Of a stretch of DNA of 64,000 bases, positions 12,615 through 25,886 are shown in pieces. The notes below the pieces were generated by a model. The model did not search any database and was not told where the DNA came from. It was given only the letters and a program-made list of their open reading frames with translations. The stretch spans positions 1,977,001-2,041,000 of the forward strand of contig JAUCEF010000013.1 in assembly GCA_033558025.1 (NCBI GenBank). Reading direction: 5' to 3'. Position 1 is the stretch's first letter. Each line of letters begins with the position of its first letter. Made by a program: the position numbers and the translations under genes. This DNA comes from Phytophthora sp. 'mugwort' (taxonomy: Eukaryota; Oomycota; Peronosporomycetes; Peronosporales; Peronosporaceae).

Positions 12615-13095
12615 GTCGAACCCTAACTATCCGCTACATCGTTTCAAAAATCTGGTTTGCTGGCCCGGCACAGCCACACCTGCGCATCGACGCACGCTCG
12701 GCCTCGCCGCCGACCCCCCGCACCCTCCAGCTCTCCCGGACACATCTATCTGCCACGTCTGCCGATCGCTCCCAGTCCGTCCCTCGCTCATCATGGCGGC
12801 TACACCTCAAGTTGACGGCCTGTGGCCTGAGTGGTCCGCATTACGTCTATGCTGATAGTCCGGTCGGCTCGAATGTTAAGAATACCTGGCCATGCCTCCC
12901 AGCAGACCCGAAATAATTGACAACATCGAAAGCGCCATACGTTCGAAAGCAGTATCTATGTTCGTGAATAGCGGTCCGGGGTCTGTCGGTAGGACACGAC
13001 ACAACACGTCGGGACTGTGTAGGCAGTGGCAAAATACACAAGGCATGCAACAAGCAGCAGAGAGTCTCGAACGGCCGTTGACGGAGACAAGAAGA

Positions 13096-13167
13096 AGCGC
13101 GGGACCGGGATTGAACCAGTGACCCTTCGAGCTGCAATCGAACGCTCTACCACTGAGCTACCCGCGC
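13096..13167 (-). tRNA. tRNA-Cys(GCA), array copy 24
   Basis: Variable loop GGGTC; spacer type A. Confidence 0.97.
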
Positions 13168-13648
13168 GTCGAACCCTAACTATCCGCTACATCGTTTCAA
13201 AAATCTGGTTTGCTGGCCCGGCACAGCCACACCTGCGCATCGACGCACGCTCGGCCTCGCCGCCGACCCCCCGCACCCTCCAGCTCTCCCGGACACATCT
13301 ATCTGCCACGTCTGCCGATCGCTCCCAGTCCGTCCCTCGCTCATCATGGCGGCTACACCTCAAGTTGACGGCCTGTGGCCTGAGCGGTCCGCATTACGTC
13401 TATGCTGATAGTCCGGTCGGCTCGAATGTTAAGAATACCTGGCCATGCCTCCCAGCAGACCCGAAATAATTGACAACATCGAAAGCGCCATACGTTCGAA
13501 AGCAGTATCTATGTTCGTGAATAGCGGTCCGGGGTCTGTCGGTAGGACACGACACAACACGTCGGGACTGTGTAGGCAGTGGCAAAATACACAAGGCATG
13601 CAACAAGCAGCAGAGAGTCTCGAACGGCCGTTGACGGAGACAAGAAGA

Positions 13649-13720
13649 AGCGCGGGACCGGGATTGAACCAGTGACCCTTCGAGCTGCAATCGAACGCTC
13701 TACCACTGAGCTACCCGCGC
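13649..13720 (-). tRNA. tRNA-Cys(GCA), array copy 25
   Basis: Variable loop GGGTC; spacer type A with the GAGCGG variant shared with copy 6. Confidence 0.97.
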
Positions 13721-14201
13721 GTCGAACCCTAACTATCCGCTACATCGTTTCAAAAATCTGGTTTGCTGGCCCGGCACAGCCACACCTGCGCATCGACGCA
13801 CGCTCGGCCTCGCCGCCGACCCCCCGCACCCTCCAGCTCTCCCGGACACATCTATCTGCCACGTCTGCCGATCGCTCCCAGTCCGTCCCTCGCTCATCAT
13901 GGCGGCTACACCTCAAGTTGACGGCCTGTGGCCTGAGTGGTCCGCATTACGTCTATGCTGATAGTCCGGTCGGCTCGAATGTTAAGAATACCTGGCCATG
14001 CCTCCCAGCAGACCCGAAATAATTGACAACATCGAAAGCGCCATACGTTCGAAAGCAGTATCTATGTTCGTGAATAGCGGTCCGGGGTCTGTCGGTAGGA
14101 CACGACACAACACGTCGGGACTGTGTAGGCAGTGGCAAAATACACAAGGCATGCAACAAGCAGCAGAGAGTCTCGAACGGCCGTTGACGGAGACAAGAAG
14201 A

Positions 14202-14273
14202 AGCGCGGGACCGGGATTGAACCAGTGATCCTTCGAGCTGCAATCGAACGCTCTACCACTGAGCTACCCGCGC
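14202..14273 (-). tRNA. tRNA-Cys(GCA), array copy 26
   Basis: Variable loop GGATC, the rightmost copy with this base; spacer type A. Confidence 0.97.
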
Positions 14274-14754
14274 GTCGAACCCTAACTATCCGCTACATCG
14301 TTTCAAAAATCTGGTTTGCTGGCCCGGCACAGCCACACCTGCGCATCGACGCACGCTCGGCCTCGCCGCCGACCCCCCGCACCCTCCAGCTCTCCCGGAC
14401 ACATCTATCTGCCACGTCTGCCGATCGCTCCCAGTCCGTCCCTCGCTCATCATGGCGGCTACACCTCAAGTTGACGGCCTGTGGCCTGAGTGGTCCGCAT
14501 TACGTCTATGCTGATAGTCCGGTCGGCTCGAATGTTAAGAATTCCTGGCCATGCCTCCCAGCAGACCCGAAATAATTGACAACATCGAAAGCGCCATACG
14601 TTCGAAAGCAGTATCTATGTCCGTGAATAGCGGTCCGGGGTCTGTCGGTAGGACACGACACAACACGTCGGGACTGTGTAGGCAGTGGCAAAATACACAA
14701 GGCATGCAACAAGCAGCAGAGAGTCTCGAACGGCCGTTGACGGAGACAAGAAGA

Positions 14755-14826
14755 AGCGCGGGACCGGGATTGAACCAGTGACCCTTCGAGCTGCAATCGA
14801 ACGCTCTACCACTGAGCTACCCGCGC
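14755..14826 (-). tRNA. tRNA-Cys(GCA), array copy 27
   Basis: Variable loop GGGTC; spacer type B, first of seven consecutive type-B units. Confidence 0.97.
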
Positions 14827-15307
14827 GTCGAACCCTAACTATCCGCTACATCGTTTCAAAAATCTGGTTTGCAGGCCCGGCACAGCCACACCTGCGCATC
14901 GACGCACGCTCGGCCTCGCCGCCGACCCCCCGCACCCTCCAGCTCTCCCGGACACATCTATCTGCCACGTCTGCCGATCGCTCCCAGTCCGTCCCTCGCT
15001 CATCATGGCGGCTACACCTCAAGTTGACGGCCTGTGGCCTGAGTGGTCCGCATTACGTCTATGCTGATAGTCCGGTCGGCTCGAATGTTAAGAATTCCTG
15101 GCCATGCCTCCCAGCAGACCCGAAATAATTGACAACATCGAAAGCGCCATACGTTCGAAAGCAGTATCTATGTCCGTGAATAGCGGTCCGGGGTCTGTCG
15201 GTAGGACACGACACAACACGTCGGGACTGTGTAGGCAGTGGCAAAATACACAAGGCATGCAACAAGCAGCAGAGAGTCTCGAACGGCCGTTGACGGAGAC
15301 AAGAAGA

Positions 15308-15379
15308 AGCGCGGGACCGGGATTGAACCAGTGACCCTTCGAGCTGCAATCGAACGCTCTACCACTGAGCTACCCGCGC
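15308..15379 (-). tRNA. tRNA-Cys(GCA), array copy 28
   Basis: Variable loop GGGTC; spacer type B. Confidence 0.97.
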
Positions 15380-15860
15380 GTCGAACCCTAACTATCCGCT
15401 ACATCGTTTCAAAAATCTGGTTTGCAGGCCCGGCACAGCCACACCTGCGCATCGACGCACGCTCGGCCTCGCCGCCGACCCCCCGCACCCTCCAGCTCTC
15501 CCGGACACATCTATCTGCCACGTCTGCCGATCGCTCCCAGTCCGTCCCTCGCTCATCATGGCGGCTACACCTCAAGTTGACGGCCTGTGGCCTGAGTGGT
15601 CCGCATTACGTCTATGCTGATAGTCCGGTCGGCTCGAATGTTAAGAATTCCTGGCCATGCCTCCCAGCAGACCCGAAATAATTGACAACATCGAAAGCGC
15701 CATACGTTCGAAAGCAGTATCTATGTCCGTGAATAGCGGTCCGGGGTCTGTCGGTAGGACACGACACAACACGTCGGGACTGTGTAGGCAGTGGCAAAAT
15801 ACACAAGGCATGCAACAAGCAGCAGAGAGTCTCGAACGGCCGTTGACGGAGACAAGAAGA

Positions 15861-15932
15861 AGCGCGGGACCGGGATTGAACCAGTGACCCTTCGAGCTGC
15901 AATCGAACGCTCTACCACTGAGCTACCCGCGC
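15861..15932 (-). tRNA. tRNA-Cys(GCA), array copy 29
   Basis: Variable loop GGGTC; spacer type B. Confidence 0.97.
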
Positions 15933-16413
15933 GTCGAACCCTAACTATCCGCTACATCGTTTCAAAAATCTGGTTTGCTGGCCCGGCACAGCCACACCTG
16001 CGCATCGACGCACGCTCGGCCTCGCCGCCGACCCCCCGCACCCTCCAGCTCTCCCGGACACATCTATCTGCCACGTCTGCCGATCGCTCCCAGTCCGTCC
16101 CTCGCTCATCATGGCGGCTACACCTCAAGTTGACGGCCTGTGGCCTGAGTGGTCCGCATTACGTCTATGCTGATAGTCCGGTCGGCTCGAATGTTAAGAA
16201 TTCCTGGCCATGCCTCCCAGCAGACCCGAAATAATTGACAACATCGAAAGCGCCATACGTTCGAAAGCAGTATCTATGTCCGTGAATAGCGGTCCGGGGT
16301 CTGTCGGTAGGACACGACACAACACGTCGGGACTGTGTAGGCAGTGGCAAAATACACAAGGCATGCAACAAGCAGCAGAGAGTCTCGAACGGCCGTTGAC
16401 GGAGACAAGAAGA

Positions 16414-16485
16414 AGCGCGGGACCGGGATTGAACCAGTGACCCTTCGAGCTGCAATCGAACGCTCTACCACTGAGCTACCCGCGC
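16414..16485 (-). tRNA. tRNA-Cys(GCA), array copy 30
   Basis: Variable loop GGGTC; spacer type B. Confidence 0.97.
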
Positions 16486-16966
16486 GTCGAACCCTAACTA
16501 TCCGCTACATCGTTTCAAAAATCTGGTTTGCAGGCCCGGCACAGCCACACCTGCGCATCGACGCACGCTCGGCCTCGCCGCCGACCCCCCGCACCCTCCA
16601 GCTCTCCCGGACACATCTATCTGCCACGTCTGCCGATCGCTCCCAGTCCGTCCCTCGCTCATCATGGCGGCTACACCTCAAGTTGACGGCCTGTGGCCTG
16701 AGTGGTCCGCATTACGTCTATGCTGATAGTCCGGTCGGCTCGAATGTTAAGAATTCCTGGCCATGCCTCCCAGCAGACCCGAAATAATTGACAACATCGA
16801 AAGCGCCATACGTTCGAAAGCAGTATCTATGTCCGTGAATAGCGGTCCGGGGTCTGTCGGTAGGACACGACACAACACGTCGGGACTGTGTAGGCAGTGG
16901 CAAAATACACAAGGCATGCAACAAGCAGCAGAGAGTCTCGAACGGCCGTTGACGGAGACAAGAAGA

Positions 16967-17038
16967 AGCGCGGGACCGGGATTGAACCAGTGACCCTTCG
17001 AGCTGCAATCGAACGCTCTACCACTGAGCTACCCGCGC
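16967..17038 (-). tRNA. tRNA-Cys(GCA), array copy 31
   Basis: Variable loop GGGTC; spacer type B. Confidence 0.97.
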
Positions 17039-17519
17039 GTCGAACCCTAACTATCCGCTACATCGTTTCAAAAATCTGGTTTGCAGGCCCGGCACAGCCA
17101 CACCTGCGCATCGACGCACGCTCGGCCTCGCCGCCGACCCCCCGCACCCTCCAGCTCTCCCGGACACATCTATCTGCCACGTCTGCCGATCGCTCCCAGT
17201 CCGTCCCTCGCTCATCATGGCGGCTACACCTCAAGTTGACGGCCTGTGGCCTGAGTGGTCCGCATTACGTCTATGCTGATAGTCCGGTCGGCTCGAATGT
17301 TAAGAATTCCTGGCCATGCCTCCCAGCAGACCCGAAATAATTGACAACATCGAAAGCGCCATACGTTCGAAAGCAGTATCTATGTCCGTGAATAGCGGTC
17401 CGGGGTCTGTCGGTAGGACACGACACAACACGTCGGGACTGTGTAGGCAGTGGCAAAATACACAAGGCATGCAACAAGCAGCAGAGAGTCTCGAACGGCC
17501 GTTGACGGAGACAAGAAGA

Positions 17520-17591
17520 AGCGCGGGACCGGGATTGAACCAGTGACCCTTCGAGCTGCAATCGAACGCTCTACCACTGAGCTACCCGCGC
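17520..17591 (-). tRNA. tRNA-Cys(GCA), array copy 32
   Basis: Variable loop GGGTC; spacer type B. Confidence 0.97.
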
Positions 17592-18072
17592 GTCGAACCC
17601 TAACTATCCGCTACATCGTTTCAAAAATCTGGTTTGCAGGCCCGGCACAGCCACACCTGCGCATCGACGCACGCTCGGCCTCGCCGCCGACCCCCCGCAC
17701 CCTCCAGCTCTCCCGGACACATCTATCTGCCACGTCTGCCGATCGCTCCCAGTCCGTCCCTCGCTCATCATGGCGGCTACACCTCAAGTTGACGGCCTGT
17801 GGCCTGAGTGGTCCGCATTACGTCTATGCTGATAGTCCGGTCGGCTCGAATGTTAAGAATTCCTGGCCATGCCTCCCAGCAGACCCGAAATAATTGACAA
17901 CATCGAAAGCGCCATACGTTCGAAAGCAGTATCTATGTCCGTGAATAGCGGTCCGGGGTCTGTCGGTAGGACACGACACAACACGTCGGGACTGTGTAGG
18001 CAGTGGCAAAATACACAAGGCATGCAACAAGCAGCAGAGAGTCTCGAACGGCCGTTGACGGAGACAAGAAGA

Positions 18073-18144
18073 AGCGCGGGACCGGGATTGAACCAGTGAC
18101 CCTTCGAGCTGCAATCGAACGCTCTACCACTGAGCTACCCGCGC
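18073..18144 (-). tRNA. tRNA-Cys(GCA), array copy 33
   Basis: Variable loop GGGTC; spacer type B. Confidence 0.97.
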
Positions 18145-18625
18145 GTCGAACCCTAACTATCCGCTACATCGTTTCAAAAATCTGGTTTGCTGGCCCGGCA
18201 CAGCCACACCTGCGCATCGACGCACGCTCGGCCTCGCCGCCGACCCCCCGCACCCTCCAGCTCTCCCGGACACATCTATCTGCCACGTCTGCCGATCGCT
18301 CCCAGTCCGTCCCTCGCTCATCATGGCGGCTACACCTCAAGTTGACGGCCTGTGGCCTGAGTGGTCCGCATTACGTCTATGCTGATAGTCCGGTCGGCTC
18401 GAATGTTAAGAATACCTGGCCATGCCTCCCAGCAGACCCGAAATAATTGACAACATCGAAAGCGCCATACGTTCGAAAGCAGTATCTATGTTCGTGAATA
18501 GCGGTCCGGGGTCTGTCGGTAGGACACGACACAACACGTCGGGACTGTGTAGGCAGTGGCAAAATACACAAGGCATGCAACAAGCAGCAGAGAGTCTCGA
18601 ACGGCCGTTGACGGAGACAAGAAGA

Positions 18626-18697
18626 AGCGCGGGACCGGGATTGAACCAGTGACCCTTCGAGCTGCAATCGAACGCTCTACCACTGAGCTACCCGCGC
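18626..18697 (-). tRNA. tRNA-Cys(GCA), array copy 34
   Basis: Variable loop GGGTC; spacer type A. Confidence 0.97.
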
Positions 18698-19178
18698 GTC
18701 GAACCCTAACTATCCGCTACATCGTTTCAAAAATCTGGTTTGCTGGCCCGGCACAGCCACACCTGCGCATCGACGCACGCTCGGCCTCGCCGCCGACCCC
18801 CCGCACCCTCCAGCTCTCCCGGACACATCTATCTGCCACGTCTGCCGATCGCTCCCAGTCCGTCCCTCGCTCATCATGGCGGCTACACCTCAAGTTGACG
18901 GCCTGTGGCCTGAGTGGTCCGCATTACGTCTATGCTGATAGTCCGGTCGGCTCGAATGTTAAGAATTCCTGGCCATGCCTCCCAGCAGACCCGAAATAAT
19001 TGACAACATCGAAAGCGCCATACGTTCGAAAGCAGTATCTATGTCCGTGAATAGCGGTCCGGGGTCTGTCGGTAGGACACGACACAACACGTCGGGACTG
19101 TGTAGGCAGTGGCAAAATACACAAGGCATGCAACAAGCAGCAGAGAGTCTCGAACGGCCGTTGACGGAGACAAGAAGA

Positions 19179-19250
19179 AGCGCGGGACCGGGATTGAACC
19201 AGTGACCCTTCGAGCTGCAATCGAACGCTCTACCACTGAGCTACCCGCGC
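19179..19250 (-). tRNA. tRNA-Cys(GCA), array copy 35
   Basis: Variable loop GGGTC; spacer type B. Confidence 0.97.
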
Positions 19251-19731
19251 GTCGAACCCTAACTATCCGCTACATCGTTTCAAAAATCTGGTTTGCTGGC
19301 CCGGCACAGCCACACCTGCGCATCGACGCACGCTCGGCCTCGCCGCCGACCCCCCGCACCCTCCAGCTCTCCCGGACACATCTATCTGCCACGTCTGCCG
19401 ATCGCTCCCAGTCCGTCCCTCGCTCATCATGGCGGCTACACCTCAAGTTGACGGCCTGTGGCCTGAGTGGTCCGCATTACGTCTATGCTGATAGTCCGGT
19501 CGGCTCGAATGTTAAGAATACCTGGCCATGCCTCCCAGCAGACCCGAAATAATTGACAACATCGAAAGCGCCATACGTTCGAAAGCAGTATCTATGTTCG
19601 TGAATAGCGGTCCGGGGTCTGTCGGTAGGACACGACACAACACGTCGGGACTGTGTAGGCAGTGGCAAAATACACAAGGCATGCAACAAGCAGCAGAGAG
19701 TCTCGAACGGCCGTTGACGGAGACAAGAAGA

Positions 19732-19803
19732 AGCGCGGGACCGGGATTGAACCAGTGACCCTTCGAGCTGCAATCGAACGCTCTACCACTGAGCTACCCG
19801 CGC
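19732..19803 (-). tRNA. tRNA-Cys(GCA), array copy 36
   Basis: Variable loop GGGTC; spacer type A. Confidence 0.97.
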
Positions 19804-20284
19804 GTCGAACCCTAACTATCCGCTACATCGTTTCAAAAATCTGGTTTGCTGGCCCGGCACAGCCACACCTGCGCATCGACGCACGCTCGGCCTCGCCGCC
19901 GACCCCCCGCACCCTCCAGCTCTCCCGGACACATCTATCTGCCACGTCTGCCGATCGCTCCCAGTCCGTCCCTCGCTCATCATGGCGGCTACACCTCAAG
20001 TTGACGGCCTGTGGCCTGAGTGGTCCGCATTACGTCTATGCTGATAGTCCGGTCGGCTCGAATGTTAAGAATTCCTGGCCATGCCTCCCAGCAGACCCGA
20101 AATAATTGACAACATCGAAAGCGCCATACGTTCGAAAGCAGTATCTATGTCCGTGAATAGCGGTCCGGGGTCTGTCGGTAGGACACGACACAACACGTCG
20201 GGACTGTGTAGGCAGTGGCAAAATACACAAGGCATGCAACAAGCAGCAGAGAGTCTCGAACGGCCGTTGACGGAGACAAGAAGA

Positions 20285-20356
20285 AGCGCGGGACCGGGAT
20301 TGAACCAGTGACCCTTCGAGCTGCAATCGAACGCTCTACCACTGAGCTACCCGCGC
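20285..20356 (-). tRNA. tRNA-Cys(GCA), array copy 37
   Basis: Variable loop GGGTC; spacer type B. Confidence 0.97.
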
Positions 20357-20837
20357 GTCGAACCCTAACTATCCGCTACATCGTTTCAAAAATCTGGTTT
20401 GCTGGCCCGGCACAGCCACACCTGCGCATCGACGCACGCTCGGCCTCGCCGCCGACCCCCCGCACCCTCCAGCTCTCCCGGACACATCTATCTGCCATGT
20501 CTGCCGATCGCTCCCAGTCCGTCCCTCGCTCATCATGGCGGCTACACCTCAAGTTGACGGCCTGTGGCCTGAGTGGTCCGCATTACGTCTATGCTGATAG
20601 TCCGGTCGGCTCGAATGTTAAGAATTCCTGGCCATGCCTCCCAGCAGACCCGAAATAATTGACAACATCGAAAGCGCCATACGTTCGAAAGCAGTATCTA
20701 TGTCCGTGAATAGCGGTCCGGGGTCTGTCGGTAGGACACGACACAACACGTCGGGACTGTGTAGGCAGTGGCAAAATACACAAGGCATGCAACAAGCAGC
20801 AGAGAGTCTCGAACGGCCGTTGACGGAGACAAGAAGA

Positions 20838-20909
20838 AGCGCGGGACCGGGATTGAACCAGTGACCCTTCGAGCTGCAATCGAACGCTCTACCACTGAGC
20901 TACCCGCGC
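20838..20909 (-). tRNA. tRNA-Cys(GCA), array copy 38
   Basis: Variable loop GGGTC; spacer type B; shares the GCCATGTCTG variant with copy 18, exactly 20 units away. Confidence 0.97.
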
Positions 20910-21390
20910 GTCGAACCCTAACTATCCGCTACATCGTTTCAAAAATCTGGTTTGCTGGCCCAGCACCGCCACACCTGCGCATCGACGCACGCTCGGCCTC
21001 GCCGCCGACCCCCCGCACCCTCCAGCTCTCCCGGACACATCTATCTGCCACGTCTGCCGATCGCTCCCAGTCCGTCCCTCGCTCATCATGGCGGCTACAC
21101 CTCAAGTTGACGGCCTGTGGCCTGAGTGGTCCGCATTACGTCTATGCTGATAGTCCGGTCGGCTCGAATGTTAAGAATACCTGGCCATGCCTCCCAGCAG
21201 ACCCGAAATAATTGACAACATCGAAAGCGCCATACGTTCGAAAGCAGTATCTATGTTCGTGAATAGCGGTCCGGGGTCTGTCGGTAGGACAGGACACAAC
21301 ACGTCGGGACTGTGTAGGCAGTGGCAAAATACACAAGGCATGCAACAAGCAGCAGAGAGTCTCGAACGGCCGTTGACGGAGACAAGAAGA

Positions 21391-21462
21391 AGCGCGGGAC
21401 CGGGATTGAACCAGTGACCCTTCGAGCTGCAATCGAACGCTCTACCACTGAGCTACCCGCGC
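21391..21462 (-). tRNA. tRNA-Cys(GCA), array copy 39
   Basis: Variable loop GGGTC; spacer type A with the ACAGGACAC variant. Confidence 0.97.
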
Positions 21463-21943
21463 GTCGAACCCTAACTATCCGCTACATCGTTTCAAAAATC
21501 TGGTTTGCTGGCCCGGCACAGCCACACCTGCGCATCGACGCACGCTCGGCCTCGCCGCCGACCCCCCGCACCCTCCAGCTCTCCCGGACACATCTATCTG
21601 CCACGTCTGCCGATCGCTCCCAGTCCGTCCCTCGCTCATCATGGCGGCTACACCTCAAGTTGACGGCCTGTGGCCTGAGTGGTCCGCATTACGTCTATGC
21701 TGATAGTCCGGTCGGCTCGAATGTTAAGAATACCTGGCCATGCCTCCCAGCAGACCCGAAATAATTGACAACATCGAAAGCGCCATACGTTCGAAAGCAG
21801 TATCTATGTTCGTGAATAGCGGTCCGGGGTCTGTCGGTAGGACACGACACAACACGTCGGGACTGTGTAGGCAGTGGCAAAATACACAAGGCATGCAACA
21901 AGCAGCAGAGAGTCTCGAACGGCCGTTGACGGAGACAAGAAGA

Positions 21944-22015
21944 AGCGCGGGACCGGGATTGAACCAGTGACCCTTCGAGCTGCAATCGAACGCTCTACCA
22001 CTGAGCTACCCGCGC
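21944..22015 (-). tRNA. tRNA-Cys(GCA), array copy 40
   Basis: Variable loop GGGTC; spacer type A. Confidence 0.97.
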
Positions 22016-22496
22016 GTCGAACCCTAACTATCCGCTACATCGTTTCAAAAATCTGGTTTGCTGGCCCGGCACAGCCACACCTGCGCATCGACGCACGCTC
22101 GGCCTCGCCGCCGACCCCCCGCACCCTCCAGCTCTCCCGGACACATCTATCTGCCACGTCTGCCGATCGCTCCCAGTCCGTCCCTCGCTCATCATGGCGG
22201 CTACACCTCAAGTTGACGGCCTGTGGCCTGAGTGGTCCGCATTACGTCTATGCTGATAGTCCGGTCGGCTCGAATGTTAAGAATACCTGGCCATGCCTCC
22301 CAGCAGACCCGAAATAATTGACAACATCGAAAGCGCCATACGTTCGAAAGCAGTATCTATGTTCGTGAATAGCGGTCCGGGGTCTGTCGGTAGGACACGA
22401 CACAACACGTCGGGACTGTGTAGGCAGTGGCATTATACACAAGGCATGCAACAAGCAGCAGAGAGTCTCGAACGGCCGTTGACGGAGACAAGAAGA

Positions 22497-22568
22497 AGCG
22501 CGGGACCGGGATTGAACCAGTGACCCTTCGAGCTGCAATCGAACGCTCTACCACTGAGCTACCCGCGC
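22497..22568 (-). tRNA. tRNA-Cys(GCA), array copy 41
   Basis: Variable loop GGGTC; spacer type A. This copy alone has CATTATAC in place of CAAAATAC at 22431-22438, which removes its first downstream T4 run. Confidence 0.97.
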
Positions 22569-23049
22569 GTCGAACCCTAACTATCCGCTACATCGTTTCA
22601 AAAATCTGGTTTGCAGGCCCGGCACAGCCACACCTGCGCATCGACGCACGCTCGGCCTCGCCGCCGACCCCCCGCACCCTCCAGCTCTCCCGGACACATC
22701 TATCTGCCACGTCTGCCGATCGCTCCCAGTCCGTCCCTCGCTCATCATGGCGGCTACACCTCAAGTTGACGGCCTGTGGCCTGAGTGGTCCGCATTACGT
22801 CTATGCTGATAGTCCGGTCGGCTCGAATGTTAAGAATACCTGGCCATGCCTCCCAGCAGACCCGAAATAATTGACAACATCGAAAGCGCCATACGTTCGA
22901 AAGCAGTATCTATGTTCGTGAATAGCGGTCCGGGGTCTGTCGGTAGGACACGACACAACACGTCGGGACTGTGTAGGCAGTGGCAAAATACACAAGGCAT
23001 GCAACAAGCAGCAGAGAGTCTCGAACGGCCGTTGACGGAGACAAGAAGA

Positions 23050-23121
23050 AGCGCGGGACCGGGATTGAACCAGTGACCCTTCGAGCTGCAATCGAACGCT
23101 CTACCACTGAGCTACCCGCGC
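23050..23121 (-). tRNA. tRNA-Cys(GCA), array copy 42
   Basis: Variable loop GGGTC; spacer type A. Confidence 0.97.
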
Positions 23122-23602
23122 GTCGAACCCTAACTATCCGCTACATCGTTTCAAAAATCTGGTTTGCTGGCCCGGCACAGCCACACCTGCGCATCGACGC
23201 ACGCTCGGCCTCGCCGCCGACCCCCCGCACCCTCCAGCTCTCCCGGACACATCTATCTGCCACGTCTGCCGATCGCTCCCAGTCCGTCCCTCGCTCATCA
23301 TGGCGGCTACACCTCAAGTTGACGGCCTGTGGCCTGAGTGGTCCGCATTACGTCTATGCTGATAGTCCGGTCGGCTCGAATGTTAAGAATTCCTGGCCAT
23401 GCCTCCCAGCAGACCCGAAATAATTGACAACATCGAAAGCGCCATACGTTCGAAAGCAGTATCTATGTCCGTGAATAGCGGTCCGGGGTCTGTCGGTAGG
23501 ACACGACACAACACGTCGGGACTGTGTAGGCAGTGGCAAAATACACAAGGCATGCAACAAGCAGCAGAGAGTCTCGAACGGCCGTTGACGGAGACAAGAA
23601 GA

Positions 23603-23674
23603 AGCGCGGGACCGGGATTGAACCAGTGACCCTTCGAGCTGCAATCGAACGCTCTACCACTGAGCTACCCGCGC
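23603..23674 (-). tRNA. tRNA-Cys(GCA), array copy 43
   Basis: Variable loop GGGTC; spacer type B. Confidence 0.97.
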
Positions 23675-24155
23675 GTCGAACCCTAACTATCCGCTACATC
23701 GTTTCAAAAATCTGGTTTGCAGGCCCGGCACAGCCACACCTGCGCATCGACGCACGCTCGGCCTCGCCGCCGACCCCCCGCACCCTCCAGCTCTCCCGGA
23801 CACATCTATCTGCCACGTCTGCCGATCGCTCCCAGTCCGTCCCTCGCTCATCATGGCGGCTACACCTCAAGTTGACGGCCTGTGGCCTGAGTGGTCCGCA
23901 TTACGTCTATGCTGATAGTCCGGTCGGCTCGAATGTTAAGAATACCTGGCCATGCCTCCCAGCAGACCCGAAATAATTGACAACATCGAAAGCGCCATAC
24001 GTTCGAAAGCAGTATCTATGTTCGTGAATAGCGGTCCGGGGTCTGTCGGTAGGACACGACACAACACGTCGGGACTGTGTAGGCAGTGGCAAAATACACA
24101 AGGCATGCAACAAGCAGCAGAGAGTCTCGAACGGCCGTTGACGGAGACAAGAAGA

Positions 24156-24227
24156 AGCGCGGGACCGGGATTGAACCAGTGACCCTTCGAGCTGCAATCG
24201 AACGCTCTACCACTGAGCTACCCGCGC
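24156..24227 (-). tRNA. tRNA-Cys(GCA), array copy 44
   Basis: Variable loop GGGTC; spacer type A. Confidence 0.97.
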
Positions 24228-24708
24228 GTCGAACCCTAACTATCCGCTACATCGTTTCAAAAATCTGGTTTGCTGGCCCGGCACAGCCACACCTGCGCAT
24301 CGACGCACGCTCGGCCTCGCCGCCGACCCCCCGCACCCTCCAGCTCTCCCGGACACATCTATCTGCCACGTCTGCCGATCGCTCCCAGTCCGTCCCTCGC
24401 TCATCATGGCGGCTACACCTCAAGTTGACGGCCTGTGGCCTGAGTGGTCCGCATTACGTCTATGCTGATAGTCCGGTCGGCTCGAATGTTAAGAATACCT
24501 GGCCATGCCTCCCAGCAGACCCGAAATAATTGACAACATCGAAAGCGCCATACGTTCGAAAGCAGTATCTATGTTCGTGAATAGCGGTCCGGGGTCTGTC
24601 GGTAGGACACGACACAACACGTCGGGACTGTGTAGGCAGTGGCAAAATACACAAGGCATGCAACAAGCAGCAGAGAGTCTCGAACGGCCGTTGACGGAGA
24701 CAAGAAGA

Positions 24709-24780
24709 AGCGCGGGACCGGGATTGAACCAGTGACCCTTCGAGCTGCAATCGAACGCTCTACCACTGAGCTACCCGCGC
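24709..24780 (-). tRNA. tRNA-Cys(GCA), array copy 45
   Basis: Variable loop GGGTC; spacer type A. Confidence 0.97.
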
Positions 24781-25261
24781 GTCGAACCCTAACTATCCGC
24801 TACATCGTTTCAAAAATCTGGTTTGCAGGCCCGGCACAGCCACACCTGCGCATCGACGCACGCTCGGCCTCGCCGCCGACCCCCCGCACCCTCCAGCTCT
24901 CCCGGACACATCTATCTGCCACGTCTGCCGATCGCTCCCAGTCCGTCCCTCGCTCATCATGGCGGCTACACCTCAAGTTGACGGCCTGTGGCCTGAGTGG
25001 TCCGCATTACGTCTATGCTGATAGTCCGGTCGGCTCGAATGTTAAGAATACCTGGCCATGCCTCCCAGCAGACCCGAAATAATTGACAACATCGAAAGCG
25101 CCATACGTTCGAAAGCAGTATCTATGTTCGTGAATAGCGGTCCGGGGTCTGTCGGTAGGACACGACACAACACGTCGGGACTGTGTAGGCAGTGGCAAAA
25201 TACACAAGGCATGCAACAAGCAGCAGAGAGTCTCGAACGGCCGTTGACGGAGACAAGAAGA

Positions 25262-25333
25262 AGCGCGGGACCGGGATTGAACCAGTGACCCTTCGAGCTG
25301 CAATCGAACGCTCTACCACTGAGCTACCCGCGC
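25262..25333 (-). tRNA. tRNA-Cys(GCA), array copy 46
   Basis: Variable loop GGGTC; spacer type A. Confidence 0.97.
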
Positions 25334-25814
25334 GTCGAACCCTAACTATCCGCTACATCGTTTCAAAAATCTGGTTTGCTGGCCCGGCACAGCCACACCT
25401 GCGCATCGACGCACGCTCGGCCTCGCCGCCGACCCCCCGCACCCTCCAGCTCTCCCGGACACATCTATCTGCCACGTCTGCCGATCGCTCCCAGTCCGTC
25501 CCTCGCTCATCATGGCGGCTACACCTCAAGTTGACGGCCTGTGGCCTGAGTGGTCCGCATTACGTCTATGCTGATAGTCCGGTCGGCTCGAATGTTAAGA
25601 ATACCTGGCCATGCCTCCCAGCAGACCCGAAATAATTGACAACATCGAAAGCGCCATACGTTCGAAAGCAGTATCTATGTTCGTGAATAGCGGTCCGGGG
25701 TCTGTCGGTAGGACACGACACAACACGTCGGGACTGTGTAGGCAGTGGCAAAATACACAAGGCATGCAACAAGCAGCAGAGAGTCTCGAACGGCCGTTGA
25801 CGGAGACAAGAAGA

Positions 25815-25886
25815 AGCGCGGGACCGGGATTGAACCAGTGACCCTTCGAGCTGCAATCGAACGCTCTACCACTGAGCTACCCGCGC
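25815..25886 (-). tRNA. tRNA-Cys(GCA), array copy 47
   Basis: Variable loop GGGTC; spacer type A. Confidence 0.97.
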
